A stretch of DNA of 22,763 bases. It comes from JALEVB01 sp022768265. GTDB lineage: Bacteria; Bacillota_I; Bacilli_A; Erysipelotrichales; Erysipelotrichaceae. Of this stretch, positions 7,607 through 15,636 are shown one piece after another. Within the stretch, counting starts at the first letter, position 1. The number at the start of each line of letters is the position of its first letter. The stretch covers positions 1 to 22,763 of the forward strand of contig JAXFJE010000016.1 in the NCBI GenBank assembly GCA_034168985.1, read 5' to 3'. The notes under the pieces are model-generated. The model saw only the letters and a program-made list of their open reading frames with translations, was not told the origin of the DNA and did no database searches. The translations under genes were made by a program, and so were the position numbers.

Positions 7607-7635
7607 TTGAATATTTTATGACATTGATATAAAAT
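7607..7635 (+). promoter_or_regulatory. Promoter of the ami operon
   Basis: TTGAAT (7607-7612) and TAAAAT (7630-7635) are spaced by 17 bases, a good sigma-A-type promoter. Transcription would start near 7642, giving a leader of about 32 bases before amiA. No better pair is seen in this gap. Confidence 0.65.
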
Positions 7636-7642
7636 ATACACA

Positions 7643-7661
7643 TGCATAAAAAAACTATGCA
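7643..7661 (+). other. 5'-leader hairpin of the ami mRNA
   Basis: TGCATA (7643-7648) pairs with TATGCA (7656-7661) around the loop AAAAAAC. It falls at the predicted mRNA 5' end and stops just before the AAGGGAGGAT ribosome binding site. Such 5' stems can slow mRNA decay; this is inferred. Confidence 0.4.
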
Positions 7662-7673
7662 AGGGAGGATATT

Positions 7674-9662
7674 ATGAAGAAATTATTGTTAACTTTAATG
7701 GCTTTGTTAATGAGCGTTTCTCTAGCATCTTGCTCTAGTTCACCTGCAGGAACAGGTTCAGGTGAGACAGCTGGTACAGGCGCTGTTGATTCAGTTGCCG
7801 ACTATAAAGGACCAACTGAATGGGTAGAAGCAACTTCTAGAGAAGTTCAAAACATGGACTATGTTGCTACACAATTAGCAACAGACCACGAATTGAATGC
7901 AAACTTCGTTGATGGCTTATTAGAAAATGCTCCATCTGGGGAATTTGTTGGTGCATTAGCTGAAAGCTGGGAATCAAATGAAGATGCAACAGTTTGGACA
8001 TTCCATTTAAGAAAAGGTGTAAACTGGGTAACAAGTACTGGTGAGGTTTACGATGAAGTAAAAGCTCAAGACTTTGTTACAGGTTTAAGACACGGTGCAG
8101 AATATTCTGCTGAAGCAAACGTATTAAGCCCAATCATTGCTGGATATGCTGAATACGTTGAAGCAAAAGACTTCTCTGATGAAGCATTTGCAAAAGTAGG
8201 AGTTAAAGCTCTAGACGATTACACTGTAGAATATACAATGGCTGCTCCAACTCCTTACTTCTATACTTTAACTACATACAACGTATTGTTCCCAATCAAT
8301 GAAGAATTCTTAACTTCTAAAGGAACAGGTTGTGCATTAGGAACTCCTGATCCTAAATCTTGTTCATTTGGTGCAGCAAGTGCTGATTCAATTCTTTACA
8401 ATGGTGCTTACTTGTTGTCAGTATTTGATGCTAAATCACAAACTGTATTAGTTAAAAACCCAAATTATTGGGATGCTGATCATACTTATCTAGAAAAAGT
8501 AACTCGTATCTATGATGATGGTTCAGATCCATATTCAATTATCAAAGGTTTTGAACAAGGTACATATGTTAAAGCTGGTTTAAATGCAAGTTGGGCTGAT
8601 TATGCTGATTATGCAGCTAAATACGAAGCTAATGCTTATCCAGAATTACCAAACGCTTATGCATTTGGTGTAGTATTTAACTATAATCGTCAAACTTGGA
8701 ATTTAACAAACTATGCTACTACTGATGAAGCAAAAGAAAATACGCATAATGCAATCATGAATGAAAACTTCCGTAAGGCATTACGCGCAGCATATGATAA
8801 AGAAGCATATCTAGCAACTAGTGCTCCAGGTGAAGTTGCAAAATCAACATTAAGAAACATCAATGGTTTCCCTCAATTAGTTTATAACAGCGAAGGAACT
8901 GCATATGGTGATTTAATTACTGCTGCTTATAATGAAGCAACAGGTGAAAATGTTGATCTAGCAGATGGACAAGATGCATTCTTAAATCCTGATGCAGCTA
9001 AAGAATATATCGAAGCTGCAAAAGCTGAAGGTGTAGTATTCCCTGTTCACCTTGACATGCTAGTAATTGAAACTTCAGATAAACTTGTAAAACAAGCACA
9101 ATCAATGAAACAATCTGTTGAAGAAAATACTGATGGTCAAATCATCATTGAATTAGTATTAAAAGATGAAGATACAGTACAAAATATTGCATACTATAAT
9201 CAAGATCCAGCATTAGCTGACTATGATATTTCTACATTTACAGCTTGGGGACCTGACTACGCTGATCCTAAGACTTTCGTAGATATTTATTCTCCAGATG
9301 CAGGTTATTATATGACTTCAATTGGCTTATCAAGCAAATTTGAAGGCGATAAGGAAATCAAAGAAGCAATCGGCTTATATGAATACTATGATTTATATCA
9401 AGCAGCAGATGCGATTACTGATGATATCGATGCTCGTTACGAAGCATTTGCAAAAGTTGATGCATACTTGATTGAACATGCTATCTTTATTCCAAGTAGT
9501 CAAAATAGTAGAACTATGGTAGTTTCTAAGCAAGTTCCATTTACTAGAAGCTACGGTGCTAGTGGTATTTCTCAATACAAATACAAATTCATTCAATTAC
9601 AAAATGAAATTGTTACTGTAGATCAATACAACGCTGCACAAGCTGCTTGGGAAGGCAAGTAG
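7674..9662 (+). CDS. amiA: Oligopeptide-binding lipoprotein AmiA/OppA
   Basis: This is the extracellular receptor of the peptide importer; it catches oligopeptides and delivers them to AmiC-AmiD. The 662-residue protein begins with a lipoprotein signal, positively charged MKK, a hydrophobic core and lipobox L17-A-S-C20, so Cys20 is lipidated. A Ser/Gly/Thr-rich linker (21-40) precedes a family-5 solute-binding domain, with AESWESNEDATVWTFHLRKG near 95-115. It follows streptococcal AmiA closely in length and in motifs such as VNLADGQD, and WGPDYADPKTFVDI. Relative to AmiA as I recall it there is a short insert carrying Cys220 and Cys230. A strong ribosome binding site, AAGGGAGGAT, precedes ATG 7674. 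Base use differs from neighbours: GATC is rare. Expected to be highly expressed. Confidence 0.93.
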   Translation: MKKLLLTLMALLMSVSLASCSSSPAGTGSGETAGTGAVDSVADYKGPTEWVEATSREVQNMDYVATQLATDHELNANFVDGLLENAPSGEFVGALAESWESNEDATVWTFHLRKGVNWVTSTGEVYDEVKAQDFVTGLRHGAEYSAEANVLSPIIAGYAEYVEAKDFSDEAFAKVGVKALDDYTVEYTMAAPTPYFYTLTTYNVLFPINEEFLTSKGTGCALGTPDPKSCSFGAASADSILYNGAYLLSVFDAKSQTVLVKNPNYWDADHTYLEKVTRIYDDGSDPYSIIKGFEQGTYVKAGLNASWADYADYAAKYEANAYPELPNAYAFGVVFNYNRQTWNLTNYATTDEAKENTHNAIMNENFRKALRAAYDKEAYLATSAPGEVAKSTLRNINGFPQLVYNSEGTAYGDLITAAYNEATGENVDLADGQDAFLNPDAAKEYIEAAKAEGVVFPVHLDMLVIETSDKLVKQAQSMKQSVEENTDGQIIIELVLKDEDTVQNIAYYNQDPALADYDISTFTAWGPDYADPKTFVDIYSPDAGYYMTSIGLSSKFEGDKEIKEAIGLYEYYDLYQAADAITDDIDARYEAFAKVDAYLIEHAIFIPSSQNSRTMVVSKQVPFTRSYGASGISQYKYKFIQLQNEIVTVDQYNAAQAAWEGK

Positions 9663-9676
9663 TTAATAAATTAAAT

Positions 9677-9713
9677 GAGGGTTGATGCCCAAAGGTATCA
9701 ACCTTCTATTTTT
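9677..9713 (+). terminator. Intercistronic hairpin between amiA and amiC
   Basis: GAGGGTTGATGCC (9677-9689) pairs over 13 bases with GGTATCAACCTTC (9694-9706), including two G-U pairs, around the loop CAAA. TATTTTT follows, a short T tract. The structure looks like a leaky terminator that would let amiA be made in excess over the permease and ATPase genes, and may also protect the 3' end of an amiA-only transcript. No promoter is evident between it and amiC. Confidence 0.7.
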
Positions 9714-9730
9714 GCTAGAAAGGAAATTCT

Positions 9731-11203
9731 ATGAAAAAATACATTTTAAGTCGTATCATAAAATCAATCATAGCACTTTTCGTTGTCCTTTCTATCGTCA
9801 TTGTTATGCTGTTTACGCTGATTCCTCGTGAGAATATCTTTAAAAATGATACCTCTATTCAAAGGATGAAGGGTGATGAAAAAACTTCATATATGTATAG
9901 CAAATGGGATGAGTTAGGATATTTAGATTATTTAACATTTAATGAAATGTGCCGTATCTCTTCAGATGATGTAAATGCTTGCATCGCAGGAGATACAGAA
10001 GAAAGTACAAAAATTCTTCAAGAATACGAAAACAAGGGCTATGTCATCAAACAATTTAATAATGGTTCACACTATGGCTATTATGAATATAGTCCATTTG
10101 AAGTATTAGCTAATTTTTATAGTGGTTTCATCTCAATAGACAATCCTAATAAGATAGTAGATTCTGACAATCCTGATTTAGAACGAAAATATTATGTTGA
10201 TTCAGATCAAAATGGTGTTCCAGCTATCATGTGTAGTGGATGCGAGTATAAATATCAGGTATATTTTGATGGTAATTTTCCATTTATTCATCAAAATATC
10301 ATTAAATTAGATTTTGGAACATCTTATCCTACCAAAGTAGGTATTCCAACAATGAACGTTATTGCAGATGGGCAAGGAAATGCTAAATTAGTCGAACAAA
10401 CATTCCCTACCGGATCAACACAAAGTAGTCCTTTAGATCAACATTCATGTCGTTACAAACCTACAAGTACATTGGATAGACTAGATACAACAAAATTTAC
10501 AGATAACTATGCTAACTGTAATTCATTGTATGATTCACCTTCAATGATTTCGACATCATTGTTATTTGGTTTGGTATCATTGTTCATTGCTTATTTGATT
10601 GCAATTCCTGCTGGTATCTATATGGCAAGGAAAAAAGGTAAATTTGCGGATAAATTAGGTATCGTTTACATTAATTTCTTAATTGCTGTTCCTTCCTTAG
10701 CTTTTATATTCTTTGTAAAACAAATCGGTCAAAGCTTTGGTTTACCAGATAAATTCCCACACTTTGGCTTTGGCGATATCCGTTCATATATCTTACCGAT
10801 CTTGATCTTAGCGTTATTGAATACTTCATCTTTGATGATGTGGACCAGACGTTATATGATCGACCAATCAAATGCAGATTATGTCAAATTTGCCCGTGCT
10901 AAAGGTTTATCAGAAAAAGAAATCTTTAATCGTCATATCTTAAAGAATGCGATCATTCCGATCGTTAACCAAATTCCAGTTTCGATCGTTATGTGTATCA
11001 GTGGATCTGTTATCACAGAAACTGTCTTTGCGATCCCAGGTATGGGTAAGATGCTTCCAGATTCAATCAATATGCTAAACAACAACATGGTTATTACTTT
11101 GACCTTCATCTTTACTGGTTTATCCGTATTTGCTGTCTTAGTAGGTGACTTGTTGATGACTGCTATTGACCCTCGTATTAAGTTGACAGAGAAAGGAGAA
11201 TAG
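9731..11203 (+). CDS. amiC: Oligopeptide ABC transporter permease AmiC/OppB
   Basis: AmiC is one of the two membrane subunits forming the peptide channel. The 490-residue protein has a first membrane span at about 9-31 and then a very large extracytoplasmic domain (about 32-272). The permease core follows (about 273-478), with spans near 273-297, 310-329, 352-370, 412-428 and 453-475. The coupling segment DYVKFARAKGLSEKEIFNRH (383-402) meets the ATPases. The large loop and end (IDPRIKLTEKG) match streptococcal AmiC rather than the roughly 310-residue OppB of other bacteria. Six cysteines (74, 84, 168, 171, 240, 263) all fall in the extracytoplasmic domain. AAAGGA precedes ATG 9731; amiD starts three bases after its stop. 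Confidence 0.93.
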   Translation: MKKYILSRIIKSIIALFVVLSIVIVMLFTLIPRENIFKNDTSIQRMKGDEKTSYMYSKWDELGYLDYLTFNEMCRISSDDVNACIAGDTEESTKILQEYENKGYVIKQFNNGSHYGYYEYSPFEVLANFYSGFISIDNPNKIVDSDNPDLERKYYVDSDQNGVPAIMCSGCEYKYQVYFDGNFPFIHQNIIKLDFGTSYPTKVGIPTMNVIADGQGNAKLVEQTFPTGSTQSSPLDQHSCRYKPTSTLDRLDTTKFTDNYANCNSLYDSPSMISTSLLFGLVSLFIAYLIAIPAGIYMARKKGKFADKLGIVYINFLIAVPSLAFIFFVKQIGQSFGLPDKFPHFGFGDIRSYILPILILALLNTSSLMMWTRRYMIDQSNADYVKFARAKGLSEKEIFNRHILKNAIIPIVNQIPVSIVMCISGSVITETVFAIPGMGKMLPDSINMLNNNMVITLTFIFTGLSVFAVLVGDLLMTAIDPRIKLTEKGE

Positions 11204-11206
11204 CAA

Positions 11207-12133
11207 ATGACAACTAGCGATAATAAATTTACTTTTGTTAAATTAGATGAAACAGCTTCTGAGCATATTGCTGCTCCTAAATATTCTTACTGGAAAAGTG
11301 TATTTAAAAAATTCTTTTCATCTAAAGTATCAATTTTCTTGTTAATAGTGTTAAGCGTGATGGTCTTGATGTCTTTCATCCATCCGATGATTTCAGGTTA
11401 TGATCCATTATATGCACCAAATATCAATAGACCAGAAACATGGTATAATCCACCAAGTGCGCAAATGTGGTTTGGTACCGATAATGTTGGTAACTCACTG
11501 TTTGATGCGATTTGGGTTGGAACTAGAAATAGTTTGATGATCGCGGTTTTAGCTACAGCTATTTCAACGACCCTAGGGGTTCTTGTTGGTATGTTCTGGG
11601 GCTACTCTAAAAAGATGGATGCCATCATGATCAACGTTTATAACGTAATTGCTAATATTCCATACTTATTATTAGTAATCGTCTTGATGTATGTTTTAGG
11701 TCGTGGTAAATGGCAAATGATCTTCTCTTTATCATGTACATCATGGTTAGCTACTGCATATTTCATTCGTGTTCAAGTAATGATCATTCGTGATCGTGAG
11801 TATAATCTGGCAAGTGAATGTTTAGGAACAAAACGAACCAAAGTTATCTTCCATAACATCTTCCCTTATTTGATCTCAGTTATCATGACTAGCTTGGCAA
11901 GAGATATTCCTAGCTTTATTTCTTATGAAGTATTCTTAACTTTCGTAGGTAATGGTCTATCAGAAAAAGATGCATCCTTAGGCCGTATGATCCAAAGATA
12001 TTCGGCATATATGACATCTAGTCCATATTTGTTCTGGATACCAGTTGCTTTTAGCGCGATTATTTCCGTGTCAATTTATGTCGTAGGACAAACATTAGCT
12101 GATGCTAGTGATCCTCGTACCCATATGATTTAA
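11207..12133 (+). CDS. amiD: Oligopeptide ABC transporter permease AmiD/OppC
   Basis: AmiD pairs with AmiC to form the transmembrane pathway. The 308-residue protein has a cytoplasmic N-terminal tail (1-40) and a membrane span at about 42-60. An external segment with FGTDNVGNSLFDAIWVGTR, typical of OppC, precedes the permease core with spans near 110-130, 143-165, 168-186, 218-240 and 275-297. The EAA-type coupling loop REYNLASECLGTKRTKVIFH lies at about 197-216. AAGGAG precedes the start, and the gap after amiC is three bases. Length equals that of streptococcal AmiD, and amiE follows 15 bases on. Confidence 0.94.
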   Translation: MTTSDNKFTFVKLDETASEHIAAPKYSYWKSVFKKFFSSKVSIFLLIVLSVMVLMSFIHPMISGYDPLYAPNINRPETWYNPPSAQMWFGTDNVGNSLFDAIWVGTRNSLMIAVLATAISTTLGVLVGMFWGYSKKMDAIMINVYNVIANIPYLLLVIVLMYVLGRGKWQMIFSLSCTSWLATAYFIRVQVMIIRDREYNLASECLGTKRTKVIFHNIFPYLISVIMTSLARDIPSFISYEVFLTFVGNGLSEKDASLGRMIQRYSAYMTSSPYLFWIPVAFSAIISVSIYVVGQTLADASDPRTHMI

Positions 12134-12148
12134 TGAAGGAGGTCTATA

Positions 12149-13216
12149 ATGTCTAATAAAAATATTATATTATCGGTTAAAGACCTTGAAGTTAAATTTA
12201 AAGTACGTGACAGGGTCTTAACGGCAATCAGAAATATCAGCCTAGATTTTGAAGAAGGCAAAACTGTTGCTATCGTAGGTGAATCAGGGTCTGGTAAATC
12301 AGTATTTACCAAGACCTTCACTGGTATGCTAGAAATCAATGGTGAAGTTAGCAATGGTACGATCATGTTTGAAGGTCAAGATCTAACAAAGATCAAAAAA
12401 GATAAAGAATGGGAAAAGATTCGTGGGGCAAAGATCGCTACGGTCTTCCAAGATCCAATGACATCATTAAACCCAGTTAGAACGATTGGTTATCAAATTA
12501 GTGAAGTCATCATCAAACATCAAAACAAATCTAAAGCTGAAGCTAAACAAATGGCCATCGAATTGATGGAAAAAGTTGGAATCCATGATGCAGCTAACCG
12601 TTACGATGAATATCCATTCCAATATTCTGGAGGAATGCGTCAAAGAATCGTTATTGCTATTGCTTTAGCATGTCATCCAAAGATCTTGATCTGTGATGAG
12701 CCAACGACAGCGCTAGATGTTACGATTCAAGCGCAGATCATCCAATTGATCAAAGACTTATCACAGGAATATGGTTTTACAACAATTTATATCACACATG
12801 ACCTTGGGGTCGTAGCTAATGTTGCTGATATGGTTGCAGTTATGTATGCTGGGCAAATCATTGAATATGGTACGGTTGAAGAAGTTTTCTATGATCCTCG
12901 CCATCCATATACTTGGGGCTTGCTAGCAAGCTTGCCACAATTAGGAATCAAAGGCAATGAATTGTATTCGATTCATGGGACACCGCCATCATTATTTGAA
13001 AAGATTCAAGGTGATGCTTTTGCACTAAGAAGCGAATATGCTATGCAAATTGACTTTGAAGAAGAACCACCATTATTTTATGTAAGTGATACCCACTTTG
13101 CTAAAACATGGTTATTAGATAAGCGTGCGCCAAAAGTTGAACCCCCTAAAACGATCCAAAACTTACATGATCGTTTATTAGCAACAACTGATAAAGGAGG
13201 AAGATACCATGGATAA
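12149..13216 (+). CDS. amiE: Oligopeptide ABC transporter ATPase AmiE/OppD
   Basis: AmiE is one of two ATPases that drive peptide import. The 355-residue protein has Walker A GESGSGKS (44-51), signature YSGGMRQR (159-166), Walker B ending D183-E184 and the switch His in ITHDLG. A C-terminal oligopeptide-transporter domain follows, with RHPYTWGLLASLP. In many OppD/DppD proteins this tail has four cysteines for an iron-sulfur cluster; here the matching segment (GDAFALRSEYAM, then HFAKTWL) has none. The streptococcal AmiE sequence has the same substitutions as I recall it, so this marks the Ami type and not decay. AGGAGG lies seven bases before ATG 12149. It overlaps amiF by eight bases, which suggests coupled synthesis of the heterodimer. 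Confidence 0.94.
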   Translation: MSNKNIILSVKDLEVKFKVRDRVLTAIRNISLDFEEGKTVAIVGESGSGKSVFTKTFTGMLEINGEVSNGTIMFEGQDLTKIKKDKEWEKIRGAKIATVFQDPMTSLNPVRTIGYQISEVIIKHQNKSKAEAKQMAIELMEKVGIHDAANRYDEYPFQYSGGMRQRIVIAIALACHPKILICDEPTTALDVTIQAQIIQLIKDLSQEYGFTTIYITHDLGVVANVADMVAVMYAGQIIEYGTVEEVFYDPRHPYTWGLLASLPQLGIKGNELYSIHGTPPSLFEKIQGDAFALRSEYAMQIDFEEEPPLFYVSDTHFAKTWLLDKRAPKVEPPKTIQNLHDRLLATTDKGGRYHG

Positions 13217-14144
13217 TAAAGAAAAGATCCTGCAAATCAAAGATCTAGAAGTTACTTTTGATCTAGGCGGTAAGAAAAAATTTACAGCTGTTAAAAATGT
13301 TAATTTTGATATCTTCCGTGGAGAAACCTTTTCTTTGGTAGGTGAATCTGGAAGTGGTAAGACAACGATCGGTCGTGCTATCATCCGTATCAACCCTTGC
13401 TCAGATGGTGAAATCTTATTTGAAGATAAGAAGATCAGTGGTAAGATCGATAAAGAAACCGAAAAAATGGTAAAACGTAACATTCAAATGGTTTTCCAAG
13501 ATCCAGCTGCCTCATTAAACGAAAGAGCTACGATCGAATATATCATCGGTGAAGGTCTAGATAACTTCCACCTATATAAGGATGAAAATGATCGACAATC
13601 AAAAATTGATTCAGCTTTAAAAGCAGTAGGCTTATTGCCAGAACATAAATCACGTTATCCTCATGAATTCTCTGGAGGGCAAAGACAACGTGTTGGTATC
13701 GCAAGAGCTATGGTCATGGAACCAAAATTATTGGTTGCTGATGAACCTATCAGTGCATTAGATGTATCAATTCGTGCACAAGTGTTGAACTTGATCAAAA
13801 AGTTCCAAAAGGAACAAGGCCTAACCGTTGTCTTCATTGCTCACGATCTATCTGTTGTCCGTTTTATCAGTGATCGTATCGCTGTTATTCATAAAGGACG
13901 TATCGTAGAATTGGCGGAAACGGAAGAATTATTTAGAAATTCATTGCACCCATATACAAAATCATTGTTAAGTGCTGTACCAGTTCCTGATCCTAAGATC
14001 GAAAAGAATAAAAAATTGATCACATATAGTGAAGATATGCATGATTATAGTGTTGATAAACCTTCATTCCATGAAATCAAGCCTGGACACTTTATTTGGG
14101 CCAATGAAGCCGAATTAGCACAATATAAAAAAGAAATCGTTTAA
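13209..14144 (+). CDS. amiF: Oligopeptide ABC transporter ATPase AmiF/OppF
   Basis: AmiF is the second ATPase and pairs with AmiE. The 311-residue protein has Walker A GESGSGKTT (45-53), signature FSGGQRQR (154-161), Walker B ending D178-E179 and switch His in IAHDLS. The short C-terminal domain begins LHPYTKSLLSAVP, and the last part (DKPSFHEIKPGHFIWAN) is very like streptococcal AmiF. AAGGAGGA (13194-13201) inside the end of amiE is its ribosome binding site. It is the last gene of the operon; a 13-bp terminator hairpin begins 12 bases after its stop. Confidence 0.94.
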   Translation: MDNKEKILQIKDLEVTFDLGGKKKFTAVKNVNFDIFRGETFSLVGESGSGKTTIGRAIIRINPCSDGEILFEDKKISGKIDKETEKMVKRNIQMVFQDPAASLNERATIEYIIGEGLDNFHLYKDENDRQSKIDSALKAVGLLPEHKSRYPHEFSGGQRQRVGIARAMVMEPKLLVADEPISALDVSIRAQVLNLIKKFQKEQGLTVVFIAHDLSVVRFISDRIAVIHKGRIVELAETEELFRNSLHPYTKSLLSAVPVPDPKIEKNKKLITYSEDMHDYSVDKPSFHEIKPGHFIWANEAELAQYKKEIV

Positions 14145-14155
14145 TTTCGATAATC

Positions 14156-14188
14156 AAACCATTTAGTAGCCTATACTAGATGGTTTTT
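14156..14188 (+). terminator. Rho-independent terminator after amiF
   Basis: AAACCATTTAGTA (14156-14168) pairs with TACTAGATGGTTT (14174-14186), a 13-bp stem with one G-T pair and the loop GCCTA. It ends in five Ts (14184-14188). It separates the ami and V-ATPase operons. Confidence 0.88.
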
Positions 14189-14198
14189 AATTTTCTAG

Positions 14199-14226
14199 TT
14201 ACAAATAATAAAAAAAATAGTACAAT
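14199..14226 (+). promoter_or_regulatory. Promoter of the V-ATPase operon
   Basis: TTACAA (14199-14204) and TACAAT (14221-14226) are 16 bases apart, a fair sigma-A-type promoter between the ami terminator and the first V-ATPase gene. The predicted leader is only about 20 bases and shows no further structure. Confidence 0.55.
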
Positions 14227-14253
14227 ATTATGAGATTAGAAAGGAAAGAGATT

Positions 14254-14565
14254 ATGGAAATTCAAGATTTAAAGGTGTTGATTGAAATAGATGAATCGAC
14301 CCGTAAAAAGATTGAAGAAGCACATCGTATCAAAAATGAGCTTAGACGAAGTGTTGCCGAAGAAAAGCAACGTATAAGCGAAGAGACTTGGAAACAAGTT
14401 AAAGAGCAAGTAGAAAAAACTAAGATCGAAATTGATATGAAAGCCAAACAAGCTAGTTCTGACAACAAAGAAGCTTTTGAAAAATCATCGCAGCAATTAC
14501 GTGCGACCTTTGAGAATAACCATCAAAAGTGGTGCAAAGAAATTGTTGATAGATGTATCAAATAA
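14254..14565 (+). CDS. ntpF: V-type ATPase peripheral stalk subunit G/H (NtpF)
   Basis: With subunit E this protein forms the peripheral stalks that hold the catalytic head still against rotor torque. The 103-residue protein is almost entirely a charged helix (Lys, Glu, Gln and Arg with heptad-spaced hydrophobics from about 10 to 100) and has no membrane span. The name follows the Enterococcus hirae ntp scheme, where NtpF is the G-type stalk subunit. I chose ATG 14254, giving MEIQDLKVL, because AAGGAAAG (14241-14248) lies five bases before it; ATG 14230 has no ribosome binding site and sits next to the -10. Coiled-coil proteins are hard to name on sequence alone, but first place in a V-ATPase operon makes the call strong. 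Confidence 0.85.
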   Translation: MEIQDLKVLIEIDESTRKKIEEAHRIKNELRRSVAEEKQRISEETWKQVKEQVEKTKIEIDMKAKQASSDNKEAFEKSSQQLRATFENNHQKWCKEIVDRCIK

Positions 14566-14580
14566 AAAGGGGGTTACTTT

Positions 14581-15618
14581 ATGACTAGCATGGCAGCTAA
14601 TGCAATGACAGCCAAAGCTAAAGCCATGTTATCCAAAAAATTAACTGCTAATGACTATCAAATTCTTTTACAAAAGAAAAGTGTTGGTGAAGTTGCTTCA
14701 TTTTTAAAGAATAATACATATTTCAATGATGTATTAGATGGTATCAATGAAGCGCAGATTCATCGTGGTCAGCTAGAAATGCTCGTTAGGATGGATCTTT
14801 ATAATCGTATTAGTCGTCTGTTACGCTATTCTGACAAAAAAGATGAAGAATTCTATCGTTTGATCGTTTCACAAACGGAAATTTCGATCATCGTCGATTG
14901 TATTAGATCGTTTCAGTCAAATGACAAGACGATAATGATTTCTAAAATGCCTACATATATTCAAGGAAAGATCTCCTTCAATCTAAAAGAATTATCAAAA
15001 GCAGATAATTTTGATGAATTGCTAGAAATACTAAAATGCACTAAATATTATGAAATCATCAAAAAATATAAAACGCTAAATATGGATGAGATCGATTATG
15101 TTGGTCTTGAACATGACCTTAATAAATTCCATTTTGAAAGAGTTTTTGAGGTGGTTAATCGTAATTATAGTGGAACGGTAAAAAATCAGATCTTAGATGT
15201 TTATTTAGCAGAAATCGAATTGGATAATATCGGGAAGATTTATCGTTTGAAAAAATATTTTAATGTTGGACCAAATCAGATCAAAGCAATGATCATCCCT
15301 AAATATCACTATTTCACGTCTCGCGAAATCGATGATATGATCTTAAATAAAAAAGCTGATGAAATATTTGATATATTAGCTAATAGTCCATACAAGAATT
15401 ATTTATCAAACAAGAGTTTCTTGTATATTGAATATCATACAAAATCGATATTCTATAATTACAACAAACGTAATATGTTTTTCTCAAGTAATACGGATTT
15501 AGTTTTGCTATCTTATGTATTTATTTCGAAAATTGAGATTCAAAATATTGTTGATATCATCGAAGGTATCAGATATCGTGTAGCGCCTGATAAGATCAGT
15601 CGTCTATTAATTTATTAA
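14581..15618 (+). CDS. ntpC: V-type ATPase subunit C (AC39/d type)
   Basis: Subunit C links the rotating central shaft to the membrane c-ring. The 345-residue soluble protein is all-helical in appearance and begins NAMTAKAKAMLSKKLTANDY, the usual start of this family, followed by the LLQKKSVGEVASFLKNNTYF repeat-like segment that recurs in variant form (LSKADNFDELLEILKCTKYY; LNKKADEIFDILANSPYKNY). These three recurring segments are the internal threefold pattern known in this family. A GGGGG-type ribosome binding site precedes ATG 14581. Its place between ntpF and ntpI is unusual; in E. hirae ntpC follows ntpE. Confidence 0.9.
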   Translation: MTSMAANAMTAKAKAMLSKKLTANDYQILLQKKSVGEVASFLKNNTYFNDVLDGINEAQIHRGQLEMLVRMDLYNRISRLLRYSDKKDEEFYRLIVSQTEISIIVDCIRSFQSNDKTIMISKMPTYIQGKISFNLKELSKADNFDELLEILKCTKYYEIIKKYKTLNMDEIDYVGLEHDLNKFHFERVFEVVNRNYSGTVKNQILDVYLAEIELDNIGKIYRLKKYFNVGPNQIKAMIIPKYHYFTSREIDDMILNKKADEIFDILANSPYKNYLSNKSFLYIEYHTKSIFYNYNKRNMFFSSNTDLVLLSYVFISKIEIQNIVDIIEGIRYRVAPDKISRLLIY

Positions 15619-15636
15619 AAGGAAAGGTGGTTTATC

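Noticed and set aside
7540..7610. CRISPR-like or satellite repeat from the duplicated TTTTCAA
   Set aside because: Only two short copies within AT-rich DNA; no array, no spacers and no cas gene nearby.
13010..13110. Decay of the iron-sulfur tail in AmiE
   Set aside because: The four cysteines of typical OppD tails are absent, but streptococcal AmiE lacks them too as I recall it, so this is a family trait and not damage.
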